Shown: piece by piece, positions 49,070 to 60,929 of the stretch
Layout of the letters: every line of letters begins with the position of its first letter
Position numbering within the stretch: position 1 is the stretch's first letter
Assembly: GCF_000346465.2 (NCBI RefSeq)
Contig: NC_034009.1
Span: 34,417,557-34,481,556 of the forward strand
Length of the DNA stretch: 64,000 nucleotides
DNA from: Prunus persica
Lineage: Eukaryota; Streptophyta; Magnoliopsida; Rosales; Rosaceae
Direction of reading: 5' to 3'
Notes under the pieces: generated by a model
Told to the model about the DNA's origin: nothing
The model's input: the letters and a program-made list of their open reading frames with translations, nothing else
Databases searched by the model: none
Position numbers and translations under genes: made by a program

Positions 49070-50787
49070 AAAGATCAGCGTTTCGAATAAATGCTAAAAA
49101 TAATATTAATAAGGGATTTATATACGAGAGATTGGTGCCTTCATGTACACAAAAAAATGATTGCCAAAAATAATAAAAAGCCATTTATAAATATTGGATT
49201 GCATTCCTTCATATATAGCCAATGCAAAAATTATCATAAATAGGCAAACGCTAAGCAAAAGTGCGAATATGGAAGTATTATCACACGGCAAACAAGTGCA
49301 GCACATACATGATTTGTTCTAGAGAACTAGTCAAACCTAATAAAAGCTAGCTGTTGTTGCCAAAACAAAAAAGCACTCTTAAAATTTGTTGGATATAATT
49401 AGGTTGGGTTACACCTCTAATCATTATATTATTAAAACTAATAAGAATTAAATAGATAAATAAACCAATCTTAGTTTGCACTACTTCTACTCCAACTCTG
49501 GGGTGTTGATGTTGGTGAACGGAGTGTGACGGAAGATTGACGGGTAAGTGGGCCGCATCGCTGAGTTGAGCAGCCTGGTGGATAAAATTGAAAAGTTGAA
49601 GCCCATCGTGGCCTAAACTACTACACTTGGATTGGCTTAAGATGGTTAAAGCAATTACCAAAGACACTTATCTTCAAATGAATTTTCTATTACAATGGCG
49701 AGATGGTTCAAATTTGAGACCAAACAAAGAATTAATAATGTCCAAGCATTAAAATATCTAGCAAAAACATATAGTAAGCTCCCAAATACAAGTTTGTATA
49801 TTTTTATACAATGCTAAGTAGCACATTGGGTGGCATTGGAACCATAGTGGAAAAGTGGGTCAAACTCTCACATCCTCCAAGGTGCATTCGGTTTCAATTG
49901 ACGTATGAGACAATCTTGAGACAACCTAATATAATACTCTCTTCTTCCCCTCCCTAACGAATGACAAAACACATTGAAAATCATGAATTGAAATCATTCA
50001 ATACCCATTCCTTATAAGTAAACATGCTAAATTTATACAAATACATGCCACTTAAAATGGGAAAAATATAATCATGGCAATGAAGGAGAACAACAAGTAG
50101 CCAATGGAGGCGATTGATGCATTGCGATGTTGATGAAGATTGATAGAGGTAATCAAGGTACGAGTTAAGGAGATCTCCCGGTTTCTTTTATTTTCTCTTC
50201 TCGTCCTCTTTGTGTTGGGCCTTTATTATTGAAGTTGGTGGAGCTAGAGCACTTTTGTTTTGGGACAGGTGTGTTTCTGTTTGTCCTCCTTTTTTTGGGC
50301 CCAATTATTTCACCAAAATTGTGCCTGATATTATGATAACATTATTTTTGCATTACAGGATGTCACGTTTTGGTTTACCATATTAGTTTTAATGAGCAAA
50401 AATAAAGAGACCAGAATATCATATCAGTGACGGCATGTCGTCGGTCATTGGTCAATCCAAAACTCAACAATAGAACTTTTCTTGCAGAATGGACAAAGTA
50501 CCAAATTCCCATTCCTATAATTCTAAGTTTTCTTCTCCTCCCTCATTTCATTTGGTTGACTATTCAATTTCAAATGGAAGTTTCAAGAATCCAAGAACAG
50601 AGTCTTCTTCTTTGAACATTTACTTTTATTGAGGGAAAAAGATATATTATATACACTTGTACATATTATCATATTCACAAGGAATCGCATTTCCACCTAA
50701 TATATTGTGTTTAATAAAATACAGACAAAATGTAAAGAAAATTCTCAAAGGCAGAACCTCCTCAGCTACTAAAGACTGACTAACAAA
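49070..50787. other. Spacer between LPAT and ELO genes
   Basis: AT-rich, with chance ORFs only (for example 49347-49667 and 50427-50615). The ELO 3' region is at the right edge. Confidence 0.45.
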
Positions 50788-51702
50788 TTAACAACGTTTT
50801 TCCTTAACGATGACAACCTCGCGCTCATGCTTAGGGTTTGACTCCGAACCAGAACCCAAATGCGTGCCCAAACTCTCCACTTTACCCACATTTGAATTTG
50901 TCAAATACATCTTCACGTAGAACTTCAAGAAGAGCAAAAGAATGGCGCCGTTGAGCACCGAATTGCACACCCAGGCTCCCATCCCATTGCACCCGCCTTT
51001 CAAAATGTGCAGCGAAAGCACCCCAACATGGCAAACCAAGTTGCAGCCGAGCAACACCACCTGGCAATTCACCACGAACGGGAAACAGGCCCCGGGTAAC
51101 CCGATTGCAGTCCAGAACCGGTACCCGTAGACCACTGAGTAAAGCAGAGTGGTGGAGAGTATGGCCAGGACCTGAAACGACTGTGAGAACTCGAGCCAGA
51201 GGAACGACATGAAGATGAGGATCGACTGGTTGAAGAGGTGGAAGAAGGTCAGCCTACGGCGGCCGAGGACGGTGAAGAACGTGCGGAACAGGTGGAGGAA
51301 CCGAGAGAGGTAGAAGACGTAGGACCAGAAGAAGACGCGACCCGAAGGGCGGGTCCCGAGCGGGAAGCAGAGGAACCACTGGAATGGGGTGGTCTTGGTG
51401 CGCCGCCATAACCAGCGGGTGTCGCGAATCTCGGCAGCGGCGGAGACCAGGATGCCAGCGAAGATGACGGCGGAGATTAGGGCCATGCCGAGGCTATGCA
51501 CGGCTGGGATTATGCCGAGTGGGACGGGGCGTCGGCGGCGGAAGACGGTGAGGATGAGGTGGAGGGTGGTGGCGACGGCGATGTAGGCGGGGATGGCGGT
51601 GAAGAGGAAGGACCACGTGGAGCCCCATGATTGGGTGGTGCTCCATCGGAAGTTTACGATTGTTGGATGCTCCGATAGCCAGTACTCGATGCTCTGAGTC
51701 AT
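50788..51702 (-). CDS. ELO-family (GNS1/SUR4) fatty acid elongase-like protein
   Basis: This is a multi-pass ER membrane protein of the ELO family. Yeast members are condensing enzymes for very-long-chain fatty acid synthesis; plant members are less studied. It is intronless, with 304 residues from the ATG at 51702. That start is chosen because homologues begin close to IEYWLSEHPTIVNFRW; the frame opens further upstream to 51819. Segments at about 31-52, 65-90, 124-145 and several later ones are hydrophobic. The region that carries the HxxHH box in fungal and animal ELOs reads TFFHLFNQS (His155 kept, the last two positions Asn-Gln). It is followed by the conserved IFMSFLWLEFSQSFQV. The C-terminus is charged and ends KEKRC. 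It is a neighbour of LPAT4 and thaumatin-like genes in Arabidopsis too (At1g75000). Confidence 0.92.
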   Translation of the reverse strand: MTQSIEYWLSEHPTIVNFRWSTTQSWGSTWSFLFTAIPAYIAVATTLHLILTVFRRRRPVPLGIIPAVHSLGMALISAVIFAGILVSAAAEIRDTRWLWRRTKTTPFQWFLCFPLGTRPSGRVFFWSYVFYLSRFLHLFRTFFTVLGRRRLTFFHLFNQSILIFMSFLWLEFSQSFQVLAILSTTLLYSVVYGYRFWTAIGLPGACFPFVVNCQVVLLGCNLVCHVGVLSLHILKGGCNGMGAWVCNSVLNGAILLLFLKFYVKMYLTNSNVGKVESLGTHLGSGSESNPKHEREVVIVKEKRC

Positions 51703-52570
51703 GGGTTGCTTCTCATGTGTTGGATGAAATGCGAGAATGAATATAGAACTGGAGATGATGTTGAACAAAAATCTAGGGCCTAAGAAATGTTTTATGATGG
51801 CGTTGGAAATAAAAGGCAATTTGATAGAGATGGGATTTTGCTGAACGAATTGAGAGGTCAGCGGATTATAAAAGGAGAGATAAAAAAATGGTGTGGACTG
51901 CGGAAGTTTCTTTCTTGGAGTGCTTTTGTTTTTTGTTCCGTTTTTATGCTAACCATTGTTATCAACGCAACGCACCGCCAATAATTAAATGAGTTTGATG
52001 TCTTGGTCCCAAAGGTTATTTTTCATTTCTCTAGAGAAGGATTTGGGACACTGCAAGAATAAACCCATTAGAGCGTGTCTCCAGTGGAGCACGAGTTACA
52101 TGAGTATGTTGGAACTTTCTGGGCTGAAAAATATGCTTGTTTGGACTTTAGAAATGCGCTTTTTTTTTTAAATTTTAAAAATATGAAATATGAATCACGA
52201 GGACAATAAAATTCCATTTGCGACCGAAGATATTTTGCACATAAATTTGACGAGAGTGATTGTGTATAGATATTTTACGAAACGGCTTAGGCACAAAAGC
52301 ACATGTGGCCAATTTCAAATCACATTTGCGCATCGTCCACTAGATTGTTTACTCCAGATAATAAGAGCCACTAGAAGCCCACCATTGGTATGGTAGTTGA
52401 AATCGTGAGCTGTCCACCTGATTTTCATTTTGTGTGGAGCAGGAGAAACCATGGAGCCTGTGAAGCGCAGGGTTGTGGTCTAAATGTCAATTCAATACCG
52501 CGGTGTTGAGATAATGAAAGCAGTCCTTGCCCCAAGTTTAATTGCTCCAAATTACTACACCATTGAATTA
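51703..52570. other. Spacer upstream of the ELO gene
   Basis: The ELO promoter side and spacer. GAGCGTGTCTCCAGTGG near 52071 resembles the end of the GAGCATCTCC MITE type, but no second end was found. Confidence 0.4.
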
Positions 52571-52575
52571 TTTAC

Positions 52576-53048
52576 TGTTGATGCAAAAAAGTGGTTCGGC
52601 ACGTATGTCGTCAACTTAGTGATATTATGTCTTCGGCAGGTGACTACCTTTAGAAGACGTCTTGCTTCGGAAGGGTGAGTACCTGCAAAAGGACGCGTTC
52701 GGTAAGTCCTTGGGGTACCAGTGTGGTACCGGGCGAAGGCTCTCCGATGCTTTAGTAAGTACGGTTTTAGTAATGTTAACTGACAGATCAATCGGTAGCG
52801 TACCGTTAGTTCTGATTTTTTCCTTTTGGGGATAGGGGTCTTCTTATATAGGCCTTGAGAGGTGTGCACTGTGCTCATATTTCCGATGTGGGACTGTGGA
52901 CGCGAATTGTGAGCATGACACATGTCTGGTAGTAAAAAGGGTCAAGATAGACGGCTTCGGTAGGCAGCATGCCGAAGGGTTTATGCGATCAATATCGATC
53001 CTGTCCACGTGTTCGGTGGTCATAGGCCGTTTGTTTCCGGTATAAACA
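52576..53048. mobile_element. Solo LTR of an LTR retrotransposon
   Basis: The 473-bp unit begins TGTTGATG and ends TATAAACA, giving the inverted termini TGTT/AACA. The 5-mer TTTAC flanks it on both sides (52571-52575 and 53049-53053). Internally there is a TATA-like TTATATAGG near 52846, as in LTR promoters. No internal retroviral domains or primer-binding site follow, so this is a solo LTR left by recombination. Orientation is probably plus, from the TATA motif. Confidence 0.75.
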
Positions 53049-53053
53049 TTTAC

Positions 53054-53720
53054 TCTTCTTTTTCTTCTTTTACATGGCAAATTTGTTACAGTTCACTATC
53101 AACTTTTGAAAAACAAAAAAAAATTATGAAAGGAAAGGATTCGAATTTAGTATCTTTCAACATTAGAAAGAGAAGTAATGTTCAACTACAAGTTAGTTGA
53201 TAAGTTTACTATGAACTTTAAATCTTGACATGATGAAACCCAAAATTCTTCACATTACTTACAATAGTTAACAAATAAAGTCAAATTGAAATAATATGTT
53301 TCTCTTGCATATGAGTAGTTGGTGCAAAGTCATTTGAAACCATGTTATATATATACTTTAGAAAACCATATTCTAACTACTTCAAAGTATGGAAAGGGAG
53401 ATCGAATTCGAGTGCAACGGTTCAAGCATAATATGTTGGACAACTGGCGTAACCCATATGTGAGATAACCAAATTTGTTTTAGGGTCCAAAACACCATGA
53501 CTATTTCACCTTGTTTTTAAAACCATGTTTTATTCAAATATGATGGGCCGAGTCAGGCCCAAATGCCCCTGAAACATAAGAAAAAGTCCGTAGTCATCAA
53601 GGACAATGCAACCCAAGTCAGAGAAAGCCCACGGTCATCAACCCTTATGCAACCAACTGGCCCAGAACAAGTCATTTTAACATCGTTGATTTATGAATCC
53701 ATAATCTATCCGACGGCTAG
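53054..53720. other. Spacer with a SINE relative
   Basis: It contains the SINE-like unit at 53367-53461 and otherwise AT-rich spacer up to the leader exon of the RING gene. Confidence 0.45.
53367..53461 (-). mobile_element. Diverged SINE related to the LPAT-intron copy
   Basis: The minus strand reads GGGTTACGCCAGTTGTCC, later GTTGCACTCGAATTCGATC, and ends TAGTTAGAATATGG. These match in order the A box, B-box region and tail of the SINE at 48649-48736. Target-site duplications are no longer clear. Confidence 0.5.
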
Positions 53721-54457
53721 AAATCGATGAGTCACAATCTACCATTGGAAAGCTGCCAGCTGGGCAAGGAAGACAATCTCCTGTCCGGAGATCTCCAAAC
53801 GCGTCAATACTGCATCTCCCACCAAACACAAAATTCTTTGCTCTTGCTTCGCGTCAACGGATTTCTCTCGCCAATACTCGTATTGACTTGGCTCCGATTC
53901 CTCTACTTCTTCTATGTGAAGGTCAGTGTTAATCTCTGCCCTAAATTTTGTTCATATATTTGATCGGATTATTGGATTGATTTCTTTTTCTTTTGTCTCT
54001 GCATTTTTTTTGCTAATTGTAATTAGCAGATTCTGATAATCGATTAAAAAAATTTCAAATTCATGTTTAAAACTGTGCGTTTGGCTTATTCTATTAAGAT
54101 TTTAAGAGATCCAGGGGGTTTTGAATCGTTATGTATAAAACACGAAATGTTGAGACTAAATTTATTACTCTCATGATCAAGAAGGGCCAAATAATGAAGT
54201 TTTACAGAAATTTGTTATGAATTAGAAATTATTCACGCATTTATTTACAATTTTGGTTGGGTTTTTAATCATTGTTATGCTTTGGCTGGAATTATGAATA
54301 GACTTTATCTTCTAATTTTTTAAAAAAAAATTCGTGCTAAACCAGTGTAATTAGGGCTTTCCTGTATATAACGATGCTTATGAGTTGTGGTTTAAGGTAA
54401 TTGAGATGTTGCAGTGGCTGGTTTGATTTAATGTATTACCTAATTTATCTTCCAGGG

Positions 54458-55168
54458 ATGGCAAGTGGGTTCGGGGAATCAACGAGCAGGCCATCCCAAG
54501 GGCCTTCTTACTCCAGCAGCAACAATAACAACAGTGATGCTGGTAATTTTGAATGCAATATCTGCCTCGACTTGGCCCAAGACCCCATTGTCACCCTATG
54601 TGGCCATCTCTTCTGCTGGCCTTGCCTTTACAAATGGCTCCACATTCACTCCCACTCTCAGGAATGCCCTGTTTGCAAAGCCCTCATAAAGGAGGAGAAT
54701 TTGGTGCCCTTATATGGTAGGGGAAAGACATCAACTGACCCAAGATCGAAGGCAATACCTGGTATTAATATCCCAAACCGTCCAGCAGGACAAAGACCTG
54801 AAACAGCTCCTCCACCAGAACCAAACCATTTTCCCCCGCGTGGGTTTGGATTCATGGGAGGCTTGGGGGGTTTGGGAGGTTTTGCACCCATTGCAACCAC
54901 AAGGTTTGGGAATTTCACCTTTTCGGCGGCTTTTGGTGGCCTTATCCCATCTCTCTTAAATTTTCAGCTACATGGGTTTCCTGATGCTGCAATGTATGGT
55001 GCAACTGCTGGATTTCCTCATGGGTTCTCAAATTCATTTCCTGGCGGCCATCCACATAGATACCATATTCACAGGAGGGCTACAGGTCAAGGACAACAAG
55101 ATTATTTCCTGAAGATGTTGTTTTTATTTGTTGTAGTTTGTGTACTTGTGGCTCTTATGTGGCAGTAG
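54458..55168 (+). CDS. RING membrane-anchored E3 ubiquitin ligase (RMA/RNF5-185 type)
   Basis: This is an E3 ubiquitin ligase with a C3HC4 RING finger and a C-terminal membrane anchor, expected on the ER facing the cytosol and acting in protein quality control. A leader exon (ending 53921) is spliced to 54456, two bases before the ATG at 54458. The coding part is a single exon of 236 residues. Ring ligands can be read directly: Cys33, Cys36, Cys48, His50, Cys53, Cys56, Cys70 and Cys73 ([25 protein letters not shown]). A Ser/Asn-rich N-terminus precedes the finger. A Gly/Phe-rich middle (GGLGGLGGF) follows it, and the protein ends with the hydrophobic segment [16 protein letters not shown]. 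Length and layout fit the plant homologues of RNF5/RNF185. Confidence 0.95.
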   Translation: MASGFGESTSRPSQGPSYSSSNNNNSDAGNFECNICLDLAQDPIVTLCGHLFCWPCLYKWLHIHSHSQECPVCKALIKEENLVPLYGRGKTSTDPRSKAIPGINIPNRPAGQRPETAPPPEPNHFPPRGFGFMGGLGGLGGFAPIATTRFGNFTFSAAFGGLIPSLLNFQLHGFPDAAMYGATAGFPHGFSNSFPGGHPHRYHIHRRATGQGQQDYFLKMLFLFVVVCVLVALMWQ

Positions 55169-56990
55169 ATTGAATATGCTATCAATTTCAATTTGCTAAG
55201 TTGCTAACTGATGTTTAGGGAGTGGGCAACCTCGTGGTTTTGTATATCTGCTAGTTTATCTTTGTTTTTCTGATCAGGGGAAGTGTTCATATTTTACTAT
55301 TACCAGTCATGTTGTAGAGTTTTTTACGTGTCACTGTCATCAGAATGGCAATTGTGGTTTACTTGACATGATAGTTATGGTTTGTTTGACATGATAATTT
55401 TGGTTTGCTGGATTATTAGCGAACTTCACATGCAATGTATGACATTACTTTGTATTCTTGAATGGTATGAAGTTCTCCTAAATCTCATGATACTTTTATC
55501 TGCCGAATCTGATGTATACTGTCTGAATTTGACACTTTTATGCGTGCATGCCCTGCATAAGTGGTTGTGGTAGATCTGATTGTCATGGAATGCGTACCAT
55601 TTTTGACATGTTTTCTATAAGTTCACACAAGTATACAAGAATACAAAGCAATTATTATTTGTTGGTCTGAAGAATACAAAGCAGTTAGATATGCATCAAT
55701 CTTGTCTAAAGATGCATTGTTTATTTGCAACACAAGTGTTCAAACGGTTTTTCTGTCGAGCATTTTGTTAGTCTTGTGATTGATCTGATCCACCAATTTA
55801 ATGGATGCGTACTGCCTGCATGTGGCCCCTTTTTCTAGCTCTGGATTTGCTTCGTTCAATTATTTGTCGACATTACTTTTTCTAGCTCTTGTAATTTAGC
55901 TTAGGCCATCTCTAATCCTTCTCTGAACAGTTTCCCAAGTTCAAATTGGTTGTTTGAGGCTCCTCTCCTCAAGTTCGATTTCTCACTGAAATACTCTTGT
56001 CAAAATTTGGCTTTTACCTCTAACCATATGCTTTTGTTAGAAAAGAGAAAAAGGAAAGAGTTATGCAGTCCCGATTAACATCCTTTTTTGAGTATTTAGA
56101 TTTTTTATACTTTAATGTGATAGAGGCTGGCTGGGCATATATACTTGCAGTGTGATAGAATGCCATTGGAAAACGCCAATACAATACCACGTCAAAGGAG
56201 AGGCAAAACTGGCACCGGCTTGGCCTAGTTTGCCTCAACGAATTGACTTGTAAATTGTCACTCAGTGCTATAGACATATCTTCTCTTCTTCCCAGCAAGT
56301 TAGGCACGTACAGCTAATAAATAAAAATAAATACATTTCATTAAAATAAAATTAAAAACTGTAATTTTGACAAACTAAACTAGTTTGCATAGAGTTTCTC
56401 TTTTAAATTTAAAATTTTAAAGAAAAAAGAAAAGAAAAAGTAGTGTCGAGTTCATAAGGTTGAAAAGGTTAGGTTAGGCTTCCAGAAAGTAGAGAAAATT
56501 ATTAGGAGGCATGAAAGTCACCTCTCAATATTTAAAAGTTTGACTTTGAATCTTTGAACGTACGTTACGTACCCACCACCATGCTCTCCTCTCCGGCACG
56601 CGAAACACGACTGTCAAGTATTGTATACTACTAGGGTATGTATGCATCAGCCACCGACAAATACAAATTGTAAGCACTTTGATGATCCATGGATGAGGAG
56701 GAGAGGAGATGACTTTCGAGCATGTACTACTATATTCAAAACAAATTAATACTAGCGCAAATTTCATAAGGATTCGAAATTGTAAAATTAATTGATGCAA
56801 TAATTCTGTGCACGCAATTAGTATGCAATATTATGCAAATCCCAATCCCTAGTGTCTATCTATAGATGGAGGAGAAGCATTAGCATGTGCATGGTGAAGT
56901 TCATTTAAGCTTCCTTTTATGACGATCATGACCCACGCACGTTTTGGGTTGTCGGTGACTGTGTCACCACTCTTTACTGTTCAATGTATA
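55169..56990. other. RING gene 3' flank and spacer
   Basis: 3' untranslated sequence and spacer with chance ORFs only. Confidence 0.45.
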
Positions 56991-56992
56991 CA

Positions 56993-57190
56993 TTTATACT
57001 GTTTCGATTTTTTGGACCACATGAGTTTAAGAGATTATGGTTATTCACCATTAGATTAATATCCGGTGGTTCAAAAAAGTTTCTTAAAATGAGTGCAAGA
57101 GTGAGTGAACAGTTGAATTTACATCTAACAATGGACGACTATAAATCTCTTGAACCTCTGTAGTCTAAAATATCGGAATTTATAATCAAA
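56993..57190. mobile_element. Imperfect inverted repeat, probable old MITE
   Basis: The left side (TTTTTTGGACCACATGAGT, then AAGAGATTATGG and ACCATTAGAT) and the right side (ATCTAACAATGG, TATAAATCTCTTGAACC, GTCTAAAATATCGG) are inverted relatives at roughly 70 percent over about 55 bases, around a central region with GTTCA repeats. There are no clear duplications, so class and edges are uncertain. Confidence 0.4.
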
Positions 57191-57199
57191 ATATCTTAT

Positions 57200-59430
57200 T
57201 CTGCTTAATTTACTTCTTCGATTGTGACATATTTACCTATTTCAATTGAATTCTTTAATTATTCCGATTTTCTATGTGTTTACTAATAATATATAATGAA
57301 TTAAATTCCGTAACTCAATTATAATTAATTCATTCATTTAATCTCTATTCATTCCGTGCTCTATTTTTTTTAGCACAACTTAACTTTTTTCATGCGTTGT
57401 TTTTTAAAATAGAGATCAATAAGAAAGATGAAGAAAACCTCTGTGATATGAAATTGAAGAACATGGATAAGAGTTGTTTATGACATCATCATTTATGGTT
57501 AATCTTTAATTAATTTCCTCCAAATAGCAAAACCATGACATAAGAATAATGATAACATGCTTTGGATATTGACTTTTGGGTACATGGAAATGATGACATC
57601 GTGTGTGACGGTGATGTTGACCATAGTAAATAAATTGTCTAATTCTTATGGTTTGTTGCTCTTATTTGAGTAACAAAATCAGATAAAGTGTACCAAGCGT
57701 GTTCTAACGAATCTGGAGAATGAATTTTGAACCTTTTTTTTCCCAATTTCTGCTCACAAATGCCTTACTAATTCTAATCTAACCTGCAAAATGAGGGGAA
57801 CATTTGTTTACCATCATTTAGCTGCCAAGAAGAACAAAAGAACAAGGAAAATCAATGATTGAGTATTTGTTAAGGAAAGTCTGAGTCGCAATTTACTTAA
57901 TGATACGTATAATCCACAAAATTAAACACTAATAATATGTGTTGCTAACGATGGTCCAACAATTAAGTAGGTTTATAAGTGGAAAAGTTGGCATCTCCAA
58001 CCACGTCACATAATTAGTTTAATACATTTGAGCTTTTAGCACATGATATGATTGTGACATAAAATATTTTATCCTCGTCTCTCCTCTGGTCTGGAATGGA
58101 GTATGTGTATGTTAGGAGAAAACTTGGTAACTAAACCAAGTATGAACTTGTCTTGTTCGTTTGCTTTGAATTTCTATGTGCCTCTCTCTCATTTGGTTGC
58201 TCAAAAATAGTTTTCCCGACTGCGATGCATCAACACTTTGAGACAAAGAGAGATATCGTCCTATTAATATTATTATTGTATTGACCATAAAATAAAAGTG
58301 AGAAAAGTATTTTTGATGAGAAAGATTAATTGTTACGAATCCCTACTAGTCGAGGAAGCATCCACGACCATGCGATTTGACAGACAGAAAGCTTCAATTC
58401 AAGACATGTACAAAGCCGTGGGGCCCAATCGACGCTATCATGAAGAAAAACAAAGGGTGAGATGATCTAATCGATTCAATTCAATCATTCCCAGCCTTTG
58501 CATCTCTCTACGCCGCCCTTTTCTTTTCATTGGCATCCTTTTACTTTTTCTTATGTGCATAATTTAATTATTTTGGTTCCTTAAACTTCTTAATGATTTA
58601 TTTACATTCCTGATGATAATTTATTTTCTTATTATTAATCTGTTTATAGAGATTTCTTCTTTTGTTTTTCAAGACATGTTGGATAATGATATCTTACGAC
58701 TTAATTTGTTTATGGCCAAATAAGTCAGACATTTTCTAGGTCCTACTTACTTATATAACGAGTTAGTTTTTGGTGAACCGTCCGTAGTCAGTCAATAATA
58801 GTATAATAATAAATAAATAAATAAATAAAGAGAGGCAGTCAGTCTTTATAAAATCCCTAAAAAGCTACTAAATCAATTCTAATTCTGATTCTAATTTGGT
58901 ATGAACAAAGAATAACCAACTTGGCAATTTCAAAATAGAAAATTTACCTACTCGTACAAAATTGAATCCACTTACCTACTACTAAGGCATAATTAATGTA
59001 ATTCTTTCAATGAATTCACAACAAATTATAGAATAATTTTGGTTAACAAAAAAAGAACATTGATTTACAAACTAGTGGTTTTAAATTCAAACACCTTGGT
59101 AATATGTGTATGAGAAACTCCCTCATCTTTATAGTTTAGAATATTACTTGTGTTTTTTTAATAAAAAAACAAGGACATTGAACTAGAAAGAAAGAGATGC
59201 ATTGCATCATCATTCATCATAGCTATAGCCTAAATGTGAACTCAACAACTCCCTCTTCCCATAATATTCTTCACTAAGAGAGCCTAAGCCCCTCCTTTCC
59301 CATGCCTGCACACACTGCACCCCATCCAGCTATTCATTCCATTTCTCCTCTCTTTATTTATCTTTATATTTCCCAAAAAAAAAAAAAAAACTTGCATAGA
59401 GTACAAAAGCGTGTTGTTTAAAGTTCAAAC
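57200..59430. other. Spacer upstream of the GATL1 gene
   Basis: AT-rich, no gene. An AATA-type microsatellite lies at about 58806-58828. A possible SINE tail of the TAGTTTAGAATAT type, preceded by TTTTAAATTCAAACACC, lies at about 59070-59150. Confidence 0.45.
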
Positions 59431-59440
59431 CCCCTGCCCA

Positions 59441-59449
59441 TATATAAAG
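59441..59449 (+). promoter_or_regulatory. TATA box of the GATL1 gene
   Basis: TATATAAAG lies about 70 bases before the start codon at 59514, following a 17-base A run at about 59375-59391. Confidence 0.7.
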
Positions 59450-59513
59450 CTAAAGCTATCCCAATATATACAGATCTCACTCTCTCCCTCACTTCCATTT
59501 TCAAACTATACCC

Positions 59514-60635
59514 ATGCCTCTCCCTCAGCCACCACCACTCCTCCCCCTCCTCCTCCTCGTTGCCTTCCTCATCCTTCTACTTCCCGCTCCCTCAGTCTCT
59601 GCCGCTACCACAAGCACATCCAATGCCACCACCACCACCACCCAACAATTTAGGGAAGCCCCTCAATTCTACAACTCCCCAGACTGCCCTTCCATCACCC
59701 CCCTCCACCACGACGACTTGGACCCCGACGAATCAGACGATGACCACATGATGATCTGCGCCTATCAGGCCGTCCATGTGGCAATGACACTCGACACCGC
59801 CTACATCCGCGGCTCCATGGCCGCCATCCTGTCCGTCCTCCAACATTCATCCTGCCCTCAGAACGCCGTCTTCCACTTTGTCGCCTCCGCCACCTCCAAC
59901 GCCTCCCTACTCCGCGACACAATCTCCTCCTCCTTCCCGTACCTGAAATTCCGAATCTACCCCTTCGACGACTCCCACGTCTCCGGCCTCATCTCCATCT
60001 CCATCCGCTCCGCTCTCGACTGCCCCCTCAACTACGCCCGCAGCTACCTCGCCGACCTCCTCCCCCTCTGCGTACGACGCGTCGTCTACCTCGACTCCGA
60101 CCTCATCCTAGTCGACGACATTGCCAAGCTCGCCGCCACCCCCCTCGGCCCCTCCTCCGTCCTCGCCGCCCCCGAGTACTGCAACGCCAACTTCACTACC
60201 TATTTTACCCCTGCCTTCTGGTCCAACCCCTCCCTCTCCCTCACCTTCGCCGACCGCAAGGCCTGCTACTTCAACACCGGCGTTATGGTCATCGACCTCG
60301 ACCGCTGGAGAGGCGGCGACTACACCACGAAGATCGAGGAGTGGATGGAGCTGCAGAAGCGGATGAGAATCTACGAGCTCGGCTCGCTACCGCCGTTTCT
60401 GCTGGTGTTCGCCGGAAACATAGCGCCGGTGGAGCATAGGTGGAACCAGCACGGGCTCGGAGGTGACAACTTCAGAGGGCTTTGCAGAGATCTGCATCCT
60501 GGTTCAGTGAGTTTGTTGCATTGGAGCGGGAAGGGAAAGCCATGGGCGAGGCTCGAGGCCAACAGGCCTTGCCCTCTGGATGCTCTCTGGGCTCCTTATG
60601 ATCTCTTGGTAACGCCATTTGTTTTGGATTCATGA
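59514..60635 (+). CDS. GATL1: Galacturonosyltransferase-like 1 (PARVUS/GLZ1), GT8 family
   Basis: This is a GT8-family glycosyltransferase of the GATL1/PARVUS type. It acts in the secretory pathway and is known to be needed for xylan synthesis in secondary walls, where it is proposed to build the reducing-end primer of glucuronoxylan. It is intronless, with 373 residues, as is normal for GATL genes. The N-terminus is a hydrophobic signal or anchor ([22 protein letters not shown]). The acidic-His stretch [19 protein letters not shown] opens the GT8 domain. The DxD metal/UDP motif is at 194-196 in [13 protein letters not shown], then [27 protein letters not shown], and the C-terminal HWSGKGKPW (336-344). 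Codon third positions are very C-rich in the first two thirds. An AATAAA at 60909-60914 is a likely poly(A) signal. Confidence 0.97.
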   Translation: MPLPQPPPLLPLLLLVAFLILLLPAPSVSAATTSTSNATTTTTQQFREAPQFYNSPDCPSITPLHHDDLDPDESDDDHMMICAYQAVHVAMTLDTAYIRGSMAAILSVLQHSSCPQNAVFHFVASATSNASLLRDTISSSFPYLKFRIYPFDDSHVSGLISISIRSALDCPLNYARSYLADLLPLCVRRVVYLDSDLILVDDIAKLAATPLGPSSVLAAPEYCNANFTTYFTPAFWSNPSLSLTFADRKACYFNTGVMVIDLDRWRGGDYTTKIEEWMELQKRMRIYELGSLPPFLLVFAGNIAPVEHRWNQHGLGGDNFRGLCRDLHPGSVSLLHWSGKGKPWARLEANRPCPLDALWAPYDLLVTPFVLDS

Positions 60636-60929
60636 AAGTGTGGAACAAAACGGTGCGTTCTGGGTTTGAGATGTGAAGCCGCCGCAGACTGTGAATTGTG
60701 CGTCGTCGTCTGATGATGAGCTCGCTCGCTCGTGATGATCAGTCTTCGCTTGGAAATGCGATTGAAGAAGGGTGGTGGAAGGAAACATAATTTGAATTGT
60801 ATGTAGATGATGACACAGGTACATCTGGAAAATATGTACAAAAAAAAAAGACTCATGACATACACTCAAATGTAATAAAAATGGAATAAGTCATGAATTT
60901 TTGTCACCAATAAAAGTGTGATATATAAT

